Shown here: positions 39,024 to 47,972 of the stretch, piece after piece
Layout of the letters: every line of letters starts with the position of its first letter
Position numbering within the stretch: position 1 is the first letter of the stretch
Assembly (NCBI GenBank): GCA_027459785.1
Contig: DAIDGU010000076.1
Location: 30,727-94,726 of the forward strand
Reading direction: 5' to 3'
Source of the DNA: Ktedonobacteria bacterium
GTDB lineage: Bacteria > Chloroflexota > Ktedonobacteria > Ktedonobacterales > JACDGC01
Length of the DNA: 64,000 nucleotides
Made by a program: the position numbers and the translations under genes
The notes under the pieces: generated by a model
Told to the model about the DNA's origin: nothing
Seen by the model: the letters and a program-made list of their open reading frames with translations, nothing else
The model's database searches: none

Positions 39024-41204
39024 TTAACGTATCGTGGCCGGTTCCAGCGCGTCGGCGAAGCTCCAACGCTGGCCCTGGTCGCCGATGGTCGCGCGCGTGA
39101 GGCCGGCATAGAGCGGCACGCTTGCGGCGATCTCGCTCAGCACGTCGGCAGGCGAACGGTAGCTCCACGGCAGACCCAGGCGCGTCGCCACGCCGCGCAG
39201 GATCTCCCAGTCCGCCTTCGCGCCGGGCAGCGGCACCAGCGCGCGGCGCAACGCCTGCACGCAGCGCTCCAGATTCGTCATCGTGCCGATCTTCTCGGCA
39301 TATGAGAGGGCGGGCAGCACCACATCGGCGCGTTTGGCCGTCTCGGTCATGGCCATCTCCTGCACGACAAGGAAGTCCAGCGCGTCCAGCACGGCGGGGT
39401 CCACGTGGCGGGCGGGGTTCGCGCCCATCACCCACAGCGCTCGCACGCCGCCGGCCAGCATGGCCTCGTAGGCCAGCCCCGGCGACTGTACCGGCTGATA
39501 ACCGGGGCCGACATCCGGCAACACCCCCATGTCGCGCGCGCCCAGCGCGTTCGCGTCTTCCCACAGCGGGCCGACGCCGCTATGCAGGCGCGTCACATGA
39601 TCGGTCAGGAGCGCCAGTTCGAATGCATCCGCCGCCAATGTTTCATTGCCGGACTGCCGCGTCGTCGCCTCATCGTAGAGGATCACGGCACCATCCGCGC
39701 TGGCCAGTGCGCGGGCCAGCGACCGCACTGCATCGGCGTCGATGCCCAACGCCTCGGCCATACGCTCCGGCGTGAATTGCTTGAAGCGAGCGCGATACTC
39801 GTCGGTGACGCGCGCCGCCATGTCGCCCCGCGCCAGGTTTTCCGCCAGCACCACCTGGGTCAGCGTTCGCGCCACGGCGCTCTCGGTGCCGGGTTTGATG
39901 CGTATGACGCGCCCCGCCAGCCGTTCGATGCGGCTGGGATCAGCGTCGATGACGGTGAGGTGTGCGCCGTTGCGCAACGCTTTTTTCAGGCGCAGGTCCA
40001 GCACCGGCTGGCGCTCATAGGGGTCGGCACCCAGCAGCACGATTTCCTGGGTGCGGTCGATGCCAGCGATGGTGCCGGTGAAGGCCCACGGCAACGCGCC
40101 CTGGCTGGCGGGCGGGAAGACGCCGTGGTGGTGATCGATGTTCGGCGTCCCCAGCCCCTCGCGCAGGAGCTTCTGGAACAGATAATTCTCCTCGTTGGTC
40201 GTGTGGGTCGAACCGATGCCGCCGACAGCCTGCGCACCGTGTTGCTTGGCGATCTCACGGAAACGCCGCGCGACGGTATCCAGCGCGTCATCCCAGGTCG
40301 TCTCCTGCAAGGTGCCGTTGCGGCGCACCAGCGGCACGCGCAGCCGGGCGGGATCGTTCACCGCCGCATAGCCCCAGCGGCCTCGATCACAGAGCCAGCC
40401 ATCATCGATGGCGTCATTCGTGCGCGACATCAGCCGCAGGATGCGATCCACGCGCACATCGATGCGCGCGTTGCAGCCGACGGCGCAGTTGGTGCAGATG
40501 CTGGGTGTGCGCTTGAGTTCCCACGGGCGCGAGATAAAGCGGTAGGACTTTGCCGTCAGCGCGCCGACAGGACACATCTCCACCACGTTGCCCGAAAAGA
40601 TCGAATCGAAGGGCGCACCCGGATCGACGCCGACCTCCGTGCGGAAACCGCGTTGGAGCAAGATCAAGCCGGGGTCTTGCGCGATCTCTTGGGTGAAGCG
40701 CACACAGCGTTGACAGGCGATGCAGCGCTCGCGGTCCAGCAGGATGTTCTCGCTGACGGGGATCGGCTTCTGGAAGTGGCGCTTCTGCGCGTTGAAACGG
40801 CTGGCACCGGGACCGTAGCGCAGGGTGAAATCTTGCAGATCGCACTCGCCACCCTTGTCGCAGATCGGGCAATCCAGTGGGTGGTTGATCAGCAAGAACT
40901 CCAGCGTCCCCTTGCGCGACTTCTGCACCAGCGGCGTGTCGGTGTGGACGACCATCCCCTCGCGCACCTCGGTGGTGCAGGCGGTCTGCGGCGGCTTGGC
41001 GACGGGCGGCGACATCGGCTCGACCTCGACGAAACACATCCGGCACGCGCCCAGCGGTGGCATCTTGGGATGGTAGCAATAGATGGGGATCTCGATCCCC
41101 GCCTGCTGAGCGGCTTGCCAGACGACCGTTCCCTGCGGCACGGTGACGCTGCGCCCGTCGATGGTGAGCGTGACCAGAGGGACGCCCTGCGGTTCTTGCG
41201 ACAT
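39024..41204 (-). CDS. nuoG: NADH-quinone oxidoreductase subunit G
   Basis: 726 residues. N-terminal 2Fe-2S ligands: CYHPKMPPLGACRMCFVE and TACTTEV. The His-Cys3 cluster is in NHPLDCPICDKGGECDLQDF, and 4Fe-4S clusters are in CIACQRCVRF and CTNCAVGC. The molybdopterin-oxidoreductase-like domain follows (about 225-640), with HHHGVFPPASQGALPWAF and NPARHVDPAVLDALDFLVVQEM. It carries electrons from the NADH module to the quinone arm. An unrelated Rpn-like gene stands between it and nuoF. Confidence 0.96.
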   Translation of the reverse strand: MSQEPQGVPLVTLTIDGRSVTVPQGTVVWQAAQQAGIEIPIYCYHPKMPPLGACRMCFVEVEPMSPPVAKPPQTACTTEVREGMVVHTDTPLVQKSRKGTLEFLLINHPLDCPICDKGGECDLQDFTLRYGPGASRFNAQKRHFQKPIPVSENILLDRERCIACQRCVRFTQEIAQDPGLILLQRGFRTEVGVDPGAPFDSIFSGNVVEMCPVGALTAKSYRFISRPWELKRTPSICTNCAVGCNARIDVRVDRILRLMSRTNDAIDDGWLCDRGRWGYAAVNDPARLRVPLVRRNGTLQETTWDDALDTVARRFREIAKQHGAQAVGGIGSTHTTNEENYLFQKLLREGLGTPNIDHHHGVFPPASQGALPWAFTGTIAGIDRTQEIVLLGADPYERQPVLDLRLKKALRNGAHLTVIDADPSRIERLAGRVIRIKPGTESAVARTLTQVVLAENLARGDMAARVTDEYRARFKQFTPERMAEALGIDADAVRSLARALASADGAVILYDEATTRQSGNETLAADAFELALLTDHVTRLHSGVGPLWEDANALGARDMGVLPDVGPGYQPVQSPGLAYEAMLAGGVRALWVMGANPARHVDPAVLDALDFLVVQEMAMTETAKRADVVLPALSYAEKIGTMTNLERCVQALRRALVPLPGAKADWEILRGVATRLGLPWSYRSPADVLSEIAASVPLYAGLTRATIGDQGQRWSFADALEPATIR

Positions 41205-41216
41205 GCTTCTATCTCT

Positions 41217-42119
41217 CTACGGTTGTTGTTCGTTTGTGTCGGCGGCGGGTGGCACCAGCCGCGCGCGGACCGCCGCCAGCGGCTCCGTGACGGCATCCAG
41301 GAAGACAGCCTTGAGCAGCGCGAGATCGGCCTGCTCAATGGCCGCGACGAGTTCCAGATCGAGCGCGCCGAAGCGTTTTTCCAGGAGCAAGCGCACATCT
41401 TCACGCTTCGATTGCAACTCGCCGCGCTGCTCGCCACGCTGCTCACCGATCACCAACGCTTCCTGATAAACAGGAGATTCTTCAATGATTTTGTTTGACA
41501 TAAACAGTGCCTCCATCATCGCCTTGATGGCATCCAGACCAAAGAATCTGGCACCAAAAACGCTGAGTAATCCTTCCAATTCTTTGACTTGATCCAGATC
41601 AGGAACTTGCTCTTTGATGGTTTTAGCGGCGGCGGCTACAATCTCCACGCTCCGGTCGGCCATGAACGGGACGAGGGGCATCAAGCTGATCATCCCAGCT
41701 TCTATGATATCACGTCCGCGAAGGTTGTAGATCTCGATGTTATGAAAGTGCCAGATGGCAATCGGAATGGAGCCAATATTGCGCCGATAAGGTGGCTGTT
41801 CAACAGTTCCACCGGGCTGAAGAATCAGCACGATTGACAGCACTGGCAAGTCGTAAATAATGTCAACTCGCGCACCGTATTTGAACATGCGCCGCGACAT
41901 TTCTGCCTCTGGATATGCCTGGGCCTCAATGTCTAAAATGCATGCTTCATTATATAAGCGGGCATGGAACAAGGTATCTGTAATCAGTTGCGGCTCCATC
42001 GCCATGTCGGTTTCCAACGGCCCCAGAAACTCGGCGTGGGCATCGGGGAACGCGATATCCAGGAAGTCCTGGGGGCGCAGTTGCAACAAGCGTTTGATAC
42101 CCTGGTCCATGTCGCCCAT
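41217..42119 (-). CDS. Rpn-like PD-(D/E)XK transposase-family protein inside the nuo operon
   Basis: 300 residues. QDFLDIAFPDAHAEFLGPLETDMA, then ITDTLFHARLYNEACILDIEAQAYPEAEMSRRMFKYGARV gives the Asp...Glu-x-Gln of a PD-(D/E)XK nuclease core, intact here in contrast to the two decayed copies. The C-terminal half is helical and rich in Glu/Arg (GEQRGEQRGELQSKREDVRLLLEKRFG), as in Rpn/DUF4351 proteins. The start lies 2 bases after the nuoF stop and its end is 12 bases before nuoG, so it is translated from the nuo transcript. No terminal repeats were found. Confidence 0.8.
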   Translation of the reverse strand: MGDMDQGIKRLLQLRPQDFLDIAFPDAHAEFLGPLETDMAMEPQLITDTLFHARLYNEACILDIEAQAYPEAEMSRRMFKYGARVDIIYDLPVLSIVLILQPGGTVEQPPYRRNIGSIPIAIWHFHNIEIYNLRGRDIIEAGMISLMPLVPFMADRSVEIVAAAAKTIKEQVPDLDQVKELEGLLSVFGARFFGLDAIKAMMEALFMSNKIIEESPVYQEALVIGEQRGEQRGELQSKREDVRLLLEKRFGALDLELVAAIEQADLALLKAVFLDAVTEPLAAVRARLVPPAADTNEQQP

Positions 42120-42121
42120 CG

Positions 42122-43420
42122 CTAATGGCTCCCCGCGCCGGCCAGCGCCCGTTGCTTGAATGGGCAGCCGCCGCCGGTGGCGTGGGCGATGTATTCGTCG
42201 CGGAAGAGCCGAATGCTGCTGACGATGGGCGAGGTGGCTGCGTCGCCCAGGGGGCAGAACGATTTGCCCGCGATGTTGTCGCAGATGTCGAGCAGCAGCG
42301 CCACGTCTTCGGGCCGCCCGTGGCCGGCTTCCAGCCGTTCCAGCAATTGCACCAGCCAGAACGTACCCTCACGGCAGGGGGTGCATTTGCCACACGACTC
42401 GTCGCGGTAAAATTCGGTCATGCGCAGCACCGCGCCGACGATGCACGTGTCTTCGTCCAGCACGATCACGCCCGCCGCGCCGAACATCGATCCCGCCGCC
42501 GCCACCGCTTCGTAGTCAGCGGAGATGTCGAGCTTCTCGGCGGGGAGCATCGGTGTGGAGGAGCCGCCGGGGATGAACGCTTTCACCTGCTTGCCGCCAG
42601 GTACGCCGCCGCCAAACTCTTCGACGACGGTGCGGAAGGTGGTGCCGATGGGCAGTTCATAGTTGCCGGGGCGATTGACATGGCCGCTCAAGCAAAAGAT
42701 GCGCGTCCCTTTGCTCTTTTCCGTGCCGATGCTGGCGTACCACGCCCCGCCGTTGGCGATGATCATGGGAACGGTGCTGAGCGTCTCGCAGTTATTGATG
42801 ACCGTGGGACCGCCATACAGACCGGCGACAGCGGGGAAAGGCGGCTTCAGGCGTGGGTAGCCGCGCTTGCCCTCCAGCGATTCCAGCAAGGCCGTCTCCT
42901 CGCCGCAAATGTACGCGCCCGCGCCACGATGCACCAGCACATCGATATCGCGCCCGCTGCCCATGATGTTCTTGCCGGCGTAACCAGCGGCATACGCCTC
43001 GGCGACAGCGCGGCTCACTTGCTGCGCGGCATAAAGCAATTCGCCGCGAATATAGATGAACGCCTGTTTCGTGCCGGTGGCATAGGCGGAGATCAAAACG
43101 CCTTCCACCAGACGATGGGGCAGCTTCTCCATCAACATGCGGTCTTTGAACGTCCCCGGCTCGCTCTCGTCGGCGTTGCAGCAAAGATACGTCGGCTTGG
43201 GGCTGCCCTTCGCCAGGAAGCTCCACTTCATGCCGGTGGGGAAGCCCGCGCCGCCGCGCCCACGCAGCCCGGACGCCTTCACCTCGTCGATGATGGCGGC
43301 TGGTTCCATCCCCAGCGCCTGGCGCAACGCCTGGTAGCCCCCGTGCTGCTCATACACCGCCAGGGTATCGATCCCCGGCACGTCGATATCTTTGGTGACA
43401 ACGCGCATCTGTTCGGCCAT
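42122..43420 (-). CDS. nuoF: NADH-quinone oxidoreductase subunit F
   Basis: About 432 residues from the ATG at 43420, after GGAGGTGGG. FMN/NADH site: GLRGRGGAGFPTGMKWSFL and CNADESEPGTFKDR. The 4Fe-4S ligands are ESCGKCTPCREG with the later Cys in FCPLGDAA. It oxidises NADH at the start of complex I. It is the first gene of the leftward cluster. The usual partner nuoE is not next to it. Confidence 0.96.
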   Translation of the reverse strand: MAEQMRVVTKDIDVPGIDTLAVYEQHGGYQALRQALGMEPAAIIDEVKASGLRGRGGAGFPTGMKWSFLAKGSPKPTYLCCNADESEPGTFKDRMLMEKLPHRLVEGVLISAYATGTKQAFIYIRGELLYAAQQVSRAVAEAYAAGYAGKNIMGSGRDIDVLVHRGAGAYICGEETALLESLEGKRGYPRLKPPFPAVAGLYGGPTVINNCETLSTVPMIIANGGAWYASIGTEKSKGTRIFCLSGHVNRPGNYELPIGTTFRTVVEEFGGGVPGGKQVKAFIPGGSSTPMLPAEKLDISADYEAVAAAGSMFGAAGVIVLDEDTCIVGAVLRMTEFYRDESCGKCTPCREGTFWLVQLLERLEAGHGRPEDVALLLDICDNIAGKSFCPLGDAATSPIVSSIRLFRDEYIAHATGGGCPFKQRALAGAGSH

Positions 43421-43601
43421 GTGATTTCGCCCACCTCCACAGGTTAAGCTTATCACGAACACTGGTCCCGCCGCTAGTACCTAAGGTATCATTCCCACGG
43501 TGCAGGTGCCATACGCGGGGCGCGCTATCTGGTCGAGCGGCAGGGCGCGTATTGTTGCCTATGCCCTCATTCCGCTAGGCTATGGCGCGTGCTGGATGGT
43601 C

Positions 43602-44924
43602 TCACGCGGACAGCGGTTTGCCGGGCAAAAGGCGCAGTTCGCGCGTGCCGTGCTCGCGTTCGGTCTGCACGATGCCCAGGCGCTCAGCGATCTGGAGGAT
43701 CTGGAGCGGCACCAGCGGCGTAGTTTTGGTGATATCCAACGCGGGATCGGCCTTCCAGATCGGCTCGAGTACCTGGATCAGCGTGGGCCGTTGCTTGCGG
43801 CGGCTGAATTCGACCATGCTGGTCCCTATGGCTTGTAGGAGGCGATCCAGCGCGTCCTGGCCGGGGACGACCTCGCCGGGCATCAGGATCTCGCCGGCGG
43901 GGGTGGCACGCACCTGCACCACGTTCAGGTCCGTCACCACGCGTTGAAAGAGGGCGACATCGCGGAAGCCCAGCGCCGTCACGTCGCTGCCCAGTGCGCG
44001 CAGCAGGTACGGTAGCCCTTGGGCGGGCGTGGCGATGCTTTTGGCTGCCAGCGCCGCTAGCGCCGTGCGCAGCGTTGCCAGTGTATCGCGCAGCGCCGTG
44101 GGGGTGAGCGCGTCGCGCCCGATGATTGTATCCAGCGGGATGAAGGCGTCAGCCTGGGCGATGAGCGCCGCGCTGGTCATGCGTTCGCGCGCGACGATGT
44201 GGATGCGCCGGCCTAGCGTGCGCAGTTGCAGCAGCAGGGGCGTGAAATCGCCATCGCCACCCATGATGATATAGCCGCCGACATCGGGCCGCGCCCGCGC
44301 GATCAGCGCGGCATCCACCGCGAGCTGGATGTCTGAGTGATTCTTTTCCGCGCCGCGTTGCAGACGCGGCATGTGGACCAAGGTGAAGCCGCGTCGGCGC
44401 AACTCCACGCCCAGGTCGCCCGCGCCAACCATCGCGCCGCTGAAGTCGCCGTATGCCTGGCGGACCAGGATGCGATCATGCGTGCGTTCCAGCCAGTCCA
44501 GCGCGCGTTCCAGTTCACCGGTGCTGAGATCGACGCTATTGTTTTCGCCCAGCGCCACGTTTGACAGATCGACGAAAATAGCCCAGTTCTGGGCCGGGTC
44601 CGGCACCGTGCCACCGCTGATAGCAACCTCGATCAGGTTCGGCACGACGAGCGCGCTGCCCGTGCCGGTGGGCAAAAGCCGCGCCTGCTGCGTGAACCAC
44701 ACGGTGATGCCGGCGACGACGGCGACGAGCGCCGCCACCACGCCCGCATAGGGCAGCGCACTCGCCAACGCGGCAGGGTCCGGCGCGAAGCCAAGCCGCA
44801 GAATCTGCGGAAACAAGAAAATGACGATTTCAACGAGCGCGCCCAGCCCCACGCCGGTCAACACGCCCAGGCTCAGCGCGCGGCGCAACCGCACCCCCCG
44901 CACCGCCGCCCTGCTCACGATCAT
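43602..44924 (-). CDS. Membrane-anchored NYN-domain RNase-like protein
   Basis: About 440 residues from the ATG at 44924; the longer frame to 45071 lacks similarity. Two hydrophobic segments (about 15-40 and 55-78) precede a NYN (PIN-like) nuclease domain of about 125-280. It has AIFVDLSNV with the first Asp, GDFSGAMVGAGDLG, KNHSDIQLAVDAALIA and the late YIIMGGDGDFTPLL acidic motif. Those Asp residues bind the metal in PIN/NYN nucleases. The C-terminal part has OST-HTH/LOTUS-like helices (PLVPLQILQIAERLGIVQ). NYN proteins with LOTUS-like tails act on RNA, so a membrane-tethered RNase is inferred. Confidence 0.8.
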   Translation of the reverse strand: MIVSRAAVRGVRLRRALSLGVLTGVGLGALVEIVIFLFPQILRLGFAPDPAALASALPYAGVVAALVAVVAGITVWFTQQARLLPTGTGSALVVPNLIEVAISGGTVPDPAQNWAIFVDLSNVALGENNSVDLSTGELERALDWLERTHDRILVRQAYGDFSGAMVGAGDLGVELRRRGFTLVHMPRLQRGAEKNHSDIQLAVDAALIARARPDVGGYIIMGGDGDFTPLLLQLRTLGRRIHIVARERMTSAALIAQADAFIPLDTIIGRDALTPTALRDTLATLRTALAALAAKSIATPAQGLPYLLRALGSDVTALGFRDVALFQRVVTDLNVVQVRATPAGEILMPGEVVPGQDALDRLLQAIGTSMVEFSRRKQRPTLIQVLEPIWKADPALDITKTTPLVPLQILQIAERLGIVQTEREHGTRELRLLPGKPLSA

Positions 44925-45098
44925 ACGATGATGGCCCGCCTCTCTCTTTAACGATAAGCACACAGGGAGCCTACCATAGCGTGCGGCATCGCGCAAGCGG
45001 GGAGTACGCCGGGCAACAGCGATCTTTTGGCGTTGGCAGAAAAATATCACCCCCAGTTGGTGTGCTACCAAATTCAGGTCATCATGCTATCACTGGGT

Positions 45099-45370
45099 GA
45101 CAGCCATTCCTGTCTGTCAGGATCGGGAGGACAGAATGATCGCCCCACGCTCAGCGCACATGTGGGTCTGTATGGGCGTACCCTTGTGGTCGCCCGCATG
45201 CTCGCCCTGGTCCCTAACAATTGCGCTGCCATGCGGTGTATACCCGTTGCGCTACAGACGGTGGTCAGCGGGGCCGGACAGATAGGAATGTCTATTCTCC
45301 TGGTGATCCTAGTGACAGACAAGAATGTCTATCCTCCTGGTGATCCTAGTGACAGACAGGAATGGCTGTC
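45099..45370. repeat. Repeat-filled gap with tandem hairpin copies
   Basis: The gap 44925-45452 has no convincing gene. It holds GACAGCCA-TTCC-TGTCTGTC (45099-45118), a hairpin of the GGGCG...CGCCC family (45174-45195) and a tandem run with 37-base period starting at 45277, 45314 and 45351. Each unit begins with the GACAGA(C/T)A hairpin half and is followed by TCCTGGTGATCCTAGT in the first two. Confidence 0.85.
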
Positions 45371-45452
45371 ATCCAAATGATAGCGTAATGACCTGCCAAG
45401 GATGTGATAAGCTGCAATGGAAATCCATCTGTAGCAGAAGCAGGAGACCGTT

Positions 45453-45917
45453 ATGCCACATCAATACACCTGCACGGTCGAGTGGACCGGAGCCGCCGAG
45501 GGGCCGACGGTGGCCGCGCAGACGTTCAGCCGCGCGACGCGCGTCACCTTCGCGGGCCGCCCGCCGGTGGGAATGTCTGCCGCGCCAGAGTTTGGGGGCG
45601 ATGGGAGCCAGATAAATCCCGAAGAGCTTTTCACCGCGTCGCTGGCGACCTGCCAGATGCTCACCTATCTCTTCCTGGCGGCGCGCAACGGCGTGCGCGT
45701 GCTCAGTTATACAGATGCCGCCGTGGGCGACCTGGCCGTGCAACAAGGCAAGCTGCGCATGACGCGCGTCACCCTGCGCCCCACCATCACCATCACGGCG
45801 GACTCCGACCGCGCCACGGCGGAATCCCTGGTGGAGCGCGCCCACAATGATTGCTTCATCGCCAACTCCGTCACCTGCGCGGTGGTGGCAGAGCCAACCT
45901 TCGTCGTGCAGGAATAA
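45453..45917 (+). CDS. OsmC-family peroxide-reducing protein
   Basis: 154 residues, the family length. The two catalytic cysteines are in FTASLATCQMLTYLFLAA (about 70) and ERAHNDCFIANSVTC (about 133). NPEELFTASLATC is the family hallmark. OsmC-like proteins reduce organic hydroperoxides through their cysteine pair. The gene converges with folP across 14 bases. Ribosome site AGGAG. Confidence 0.93.
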   Translation: MPHQYTCTVEWTGAAEGPTVAAQTFSRATRVTFAGRPPVGMSAAPEFGGDGSQINPEELFTASLATCQMLTYLFLAARNGVRVLSYTDAAVGDLAVQQGKLRMTRVTLRPTITITADSDRATAESLVERAHNDCFIANSVTCAVVAEPTFVVQE

Positions 45918-45931
45918 TTGCCCGTGCATGC

Positions 45932-46825
45932 TTAGTCCGGCATGCCATACCGGATCGCGTCCGCGACTTTGAGCGCGCGGGCCGTCGCCCGCACATCATG
46001 CACGCGCACCAGCGCCGCGCCGCGCAACACACCCACGACAGCAGCGGCGAGCGAGGCTTCCATGCGATCTTCCACCGGTGCGCCACCCAGCAGCGTGCCG
46101 AGAGTCGATTTGCGCGAGACGCCGAGCAGGATGGGCCGGTCCAGCGCCAGCAACTCGTTCAGCCGGCGCACCAGCGTGATGTTTTCGGCAGGGGTGGGAC
46201 CGAAGCCGAAGCCAGGGTCTACGATGATGTGCGCCCGTGGGACGCCCGCCGCCTCGGCGCGCTGGATGCCGCGTGCCAGGTAGTGCGCCACGTCGTGTAC
46301 CACATCGCGCCGCGCGATGCCGTCCCCTCGCGTCATGGGAACCCCGCGCATATTCGCCATGATCACCACCGGCACGCCGGCAGCCGCCGCCACCTGGGCC
46401 AGTTCCGGTTCCGCATGCAGGCCGGAGATGTCATTGAGCATGCTTGCGCCGGCTGCCAGTGCCGCGCGGGCGACCGCTACACTGGTCGTATCTATCGAGA
46501 TCGGGATGGGCGCGGACAGGGCCGCGCGCAATGCGCGGATCGCCGGCACGACCCGCGCCGCCTCCACCTCCGGTGCGATGACGGGCGCACGTGGCCGCGA
46601 CGACGCGCCGCCCACATCGATGATGTCCGCGCCCTCCGCCACCTGGCGCATCCCTTGCGCCATCGCGCGTTCCGCCCAGGCCGCCGGATCATCCTCAGCC
46701 GCCAGCCCGTCGCCGGAAAACGAGTCCGGCGTGACGTTGACGATGCCCATGATCAGCGTGCGCTTCCCCCACACGAGCGCATGGTCGCCCCAAATTGTCG
46801 CAGGATACAGGGGTTCTTCCAGCAT
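45932..46825 (-). CDS. folP: Dihydropteroate synthase
   Basis: About 297 residues from the ATG at 46825 after AAGGAT. LIMGIVNVTPDSFSGDG (loop 1), ADIIDVGGASSRP (loop 2; the usual sequence is D-x-G-G-E-S-T-R-P, so Glu and Thr are replaced by Ala and Ser), ISIDTTSVAVARAALAAGASMLNDISG, and DPGFGFGPTPAENITLVRRL, ILLGVSRKS. It joins pABA to the pterin pyrophosphate in folate synthesis. The Glu-to-Ala change in loop 2 is notable. No other folate gene is adjacent. Confidence 0.93.
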   Translation of the reverse strand: MLEEPLYPATIWGDHALVWGKRTLIMGIVNVTPDSFSGDGLAAEDDPAAWAERAMAQGMRQVAEGADIIDVGGASSRPRAPVIAPEVEAARVVPAIRALRAALSAPIPISIDTTSVAVARAALAAGASMLNDISGLHAEPELAQVAAAAGVPVVIMANMRGVPMTRGDGIARRDVVHDVAHYLARGIQRAEAAGVPRAHIIVDPGFGFGPTPAENITLVRRLNELLALDRPILLGVSRKSTLGTLLGGAPVEDRMEASLAAAVVGVLRGAALVRVHDVRATARALKVADAIRYGMPD

Positions 46826-46859
46826 GCACACATCCTTTGTTCTCACAACCACCAAACCC

Positions 46860-47033
46860 GGCGGACAGGAATGTCCGCCCCACGATGAGCGCCGTCCGCC
46901 CCACGCTCAGCGCCCCTGTGGGTCTGGCGGGGCAGGGCAAGCACAAGGCATTGCCCGTACCGAATGGTCACCCTGGTCCCTTTGGCGCTCCTATTGCCAT
47001 TGGGTCTGTAGGGGCGTACCCTTGTGGTCGCCC
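46860..47033. repeat. Composite of three hairpin repeats between folP and a hydrolase
   Basis: GGCGGACAGGAATGTCCGCC (46860-46879), then GGGCAA-N10-TTGCCC (46935-46956) and GGGCGT-N10-TCGCCC (47012-47033). The second is the inverted form of the family copy at 52026-52047. The order hairpin, CCCCACG...CAGCGC, TGTGGGTCTG, third family recurs at 45125-45195. Confidence 0.85.
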
Positions 47034-47048
47034 TGACCCCCCGCATGC

Positions 47049-47972
47049 TCACCCCGTCTCGCCTGGCACTCCCGTCTCGCCTGGCACTCCTATCTCCATC
47101 GGTCGCCCTGGTGCCTCCATCGGTCGCTCTAGGGGCGTAGGACTTGCCAGCCAATCGTGTAAGGGCGCGATGCCCGTGCGTAAGATCGCATAGTGATTGC
47201 CTGTGATCGGTTGCCAGGTAGCATGGGGTAAGCGTTCAGCCAGGCGGGTGCCGTGGGCGAGCGGCACGGTGCGGTCGGTGGGGCTATAGAGCAGCAGCGT
47301 CGGCACATCCGCCGCCAGGGCCACGGCGGGATCGAGATCGCTGCGCAGCATGCACCACGCGAGCGTGCTCATGTAGCTCTGACCGGAATGCGCAGTGAAG
47401 CCGGACCAAGCGCCCCATAGGTCGTCTGGCACCGGCACATGTTGGATAACCGGCCACAGCACCTTATCCATGCGCATCATACCCAACGCGACCGCCGGAT
47501 GATCGACGAGGAAGCGCTGGCCGCGCGAACGCAGCAATTCCTGGCGCACGGGGAAGCGGGGCGTGGGAAAGGGCGTGGCCGCCAGCGCCAGCCGCGCAGT
47601 TTGTACCTGGCCGCCAGCCAGCAGGGTCAGGGCGACGACCCCGCCGCACGAATGCCCAACCAGCGCCGCCAGTTCCGTGATCCCCAGCGCCGCCGTCACG
47701 GCGGCCAGCGCGGCAGCATGGCGTTCCGCCGTGTAATCCACCGCTGGTTTCGCCGATGCACCGAAGCCCAACAGATCCGGTACGATGACAGTATAGCGCG
47801 TCGCCAGCGCCGCCACCACCGGCTGCCAGAAGTCCGCCGTGCCACCCAGGCCGTGCAGCAGCATGATCGGTGGGCCGCTGCCCACCAGGGCATAGGCCAC
47901 CGGACCATCCACAGACGGCGCGAAGTGGCGCGGCAGGCGCTGATGGCGTGGCAAAGGGAAACGGTCTGTCAT
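47049..47972 (-). CDS. Alpha/beta hydrolase with repeat-derived C-terminus
   Basis: 307 residues. The fold is clear: PIMLLHGLGGTADFWQPVVAALA, then the nucleophile elbow LVGHSCGGVVALTLLAGG with Ser (about 105), PTLLLYSPTDRTVPLAHGTRLA with the Asp, and His in ITGNHYAIL. The final 25 residues (PMEAPGRPMEIGVPGETGVPGETG) are encoded by the tandem repeat at 47053-47088 and neighbouring sequence, not by the family. It could be an esterase, lipase or haloalkane-type enzyme. Confidence 0.85.
   Translation of the reverse strand: MTDRFPLPRHQRLPRHFAPSVDGPVAYALVGSGPPIMLLHGLGGTADFWQPVVAALATRYTVIVPDLLGFGASAKPAVDYTAERHAAALAAVTAALGITELAALVGHSCGGVVALTLLAGGQVQTARLALAATPFPTPRFPVRQELLRSRGQRFLVDHPAVALGMMRMDKVLWPVIQHVPVPDDLWGAWSGFTAHSGQSYMSTLAWCMLRSDLDPAVALAADVPTLLLYSPTDRTVPLAHGTRLAERLPHATWQPITGNHYAILRTGIAPLHDWLASPTPLERPMEAPGRPMEIGVPGETGVPGETG
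47053..47088. repeat. 18-base tandem repeat at the hydrolase 3' end
   Basis: CCCGTCTCGCCTGGCACT occurs twice head to tail (47053-47070, 47071-47088). CCATCGGTCGC also repeats nearby. The repeats are translated on the minus strand as the last residues of the hydrolase. Confidence 0.9.

Noticed and set aside
39405..41498. Long plus-strand open frame opposite nuoG
   Set aside because: It is antisense to nuoG and the Rpn-like gene, with no recognisable domain.
45074..45322. Small protein-coding genes in the repeat-filled gaps (45 kb, 47 kb, 50 kb)
   Set aside because: Their translations are the repeated motifs of the hairpin families and lack ribosome sites.
45277..45370. CRISPR array
   Set aside because: The three 37-base units run head to tail without spacers and no cas gene is near.
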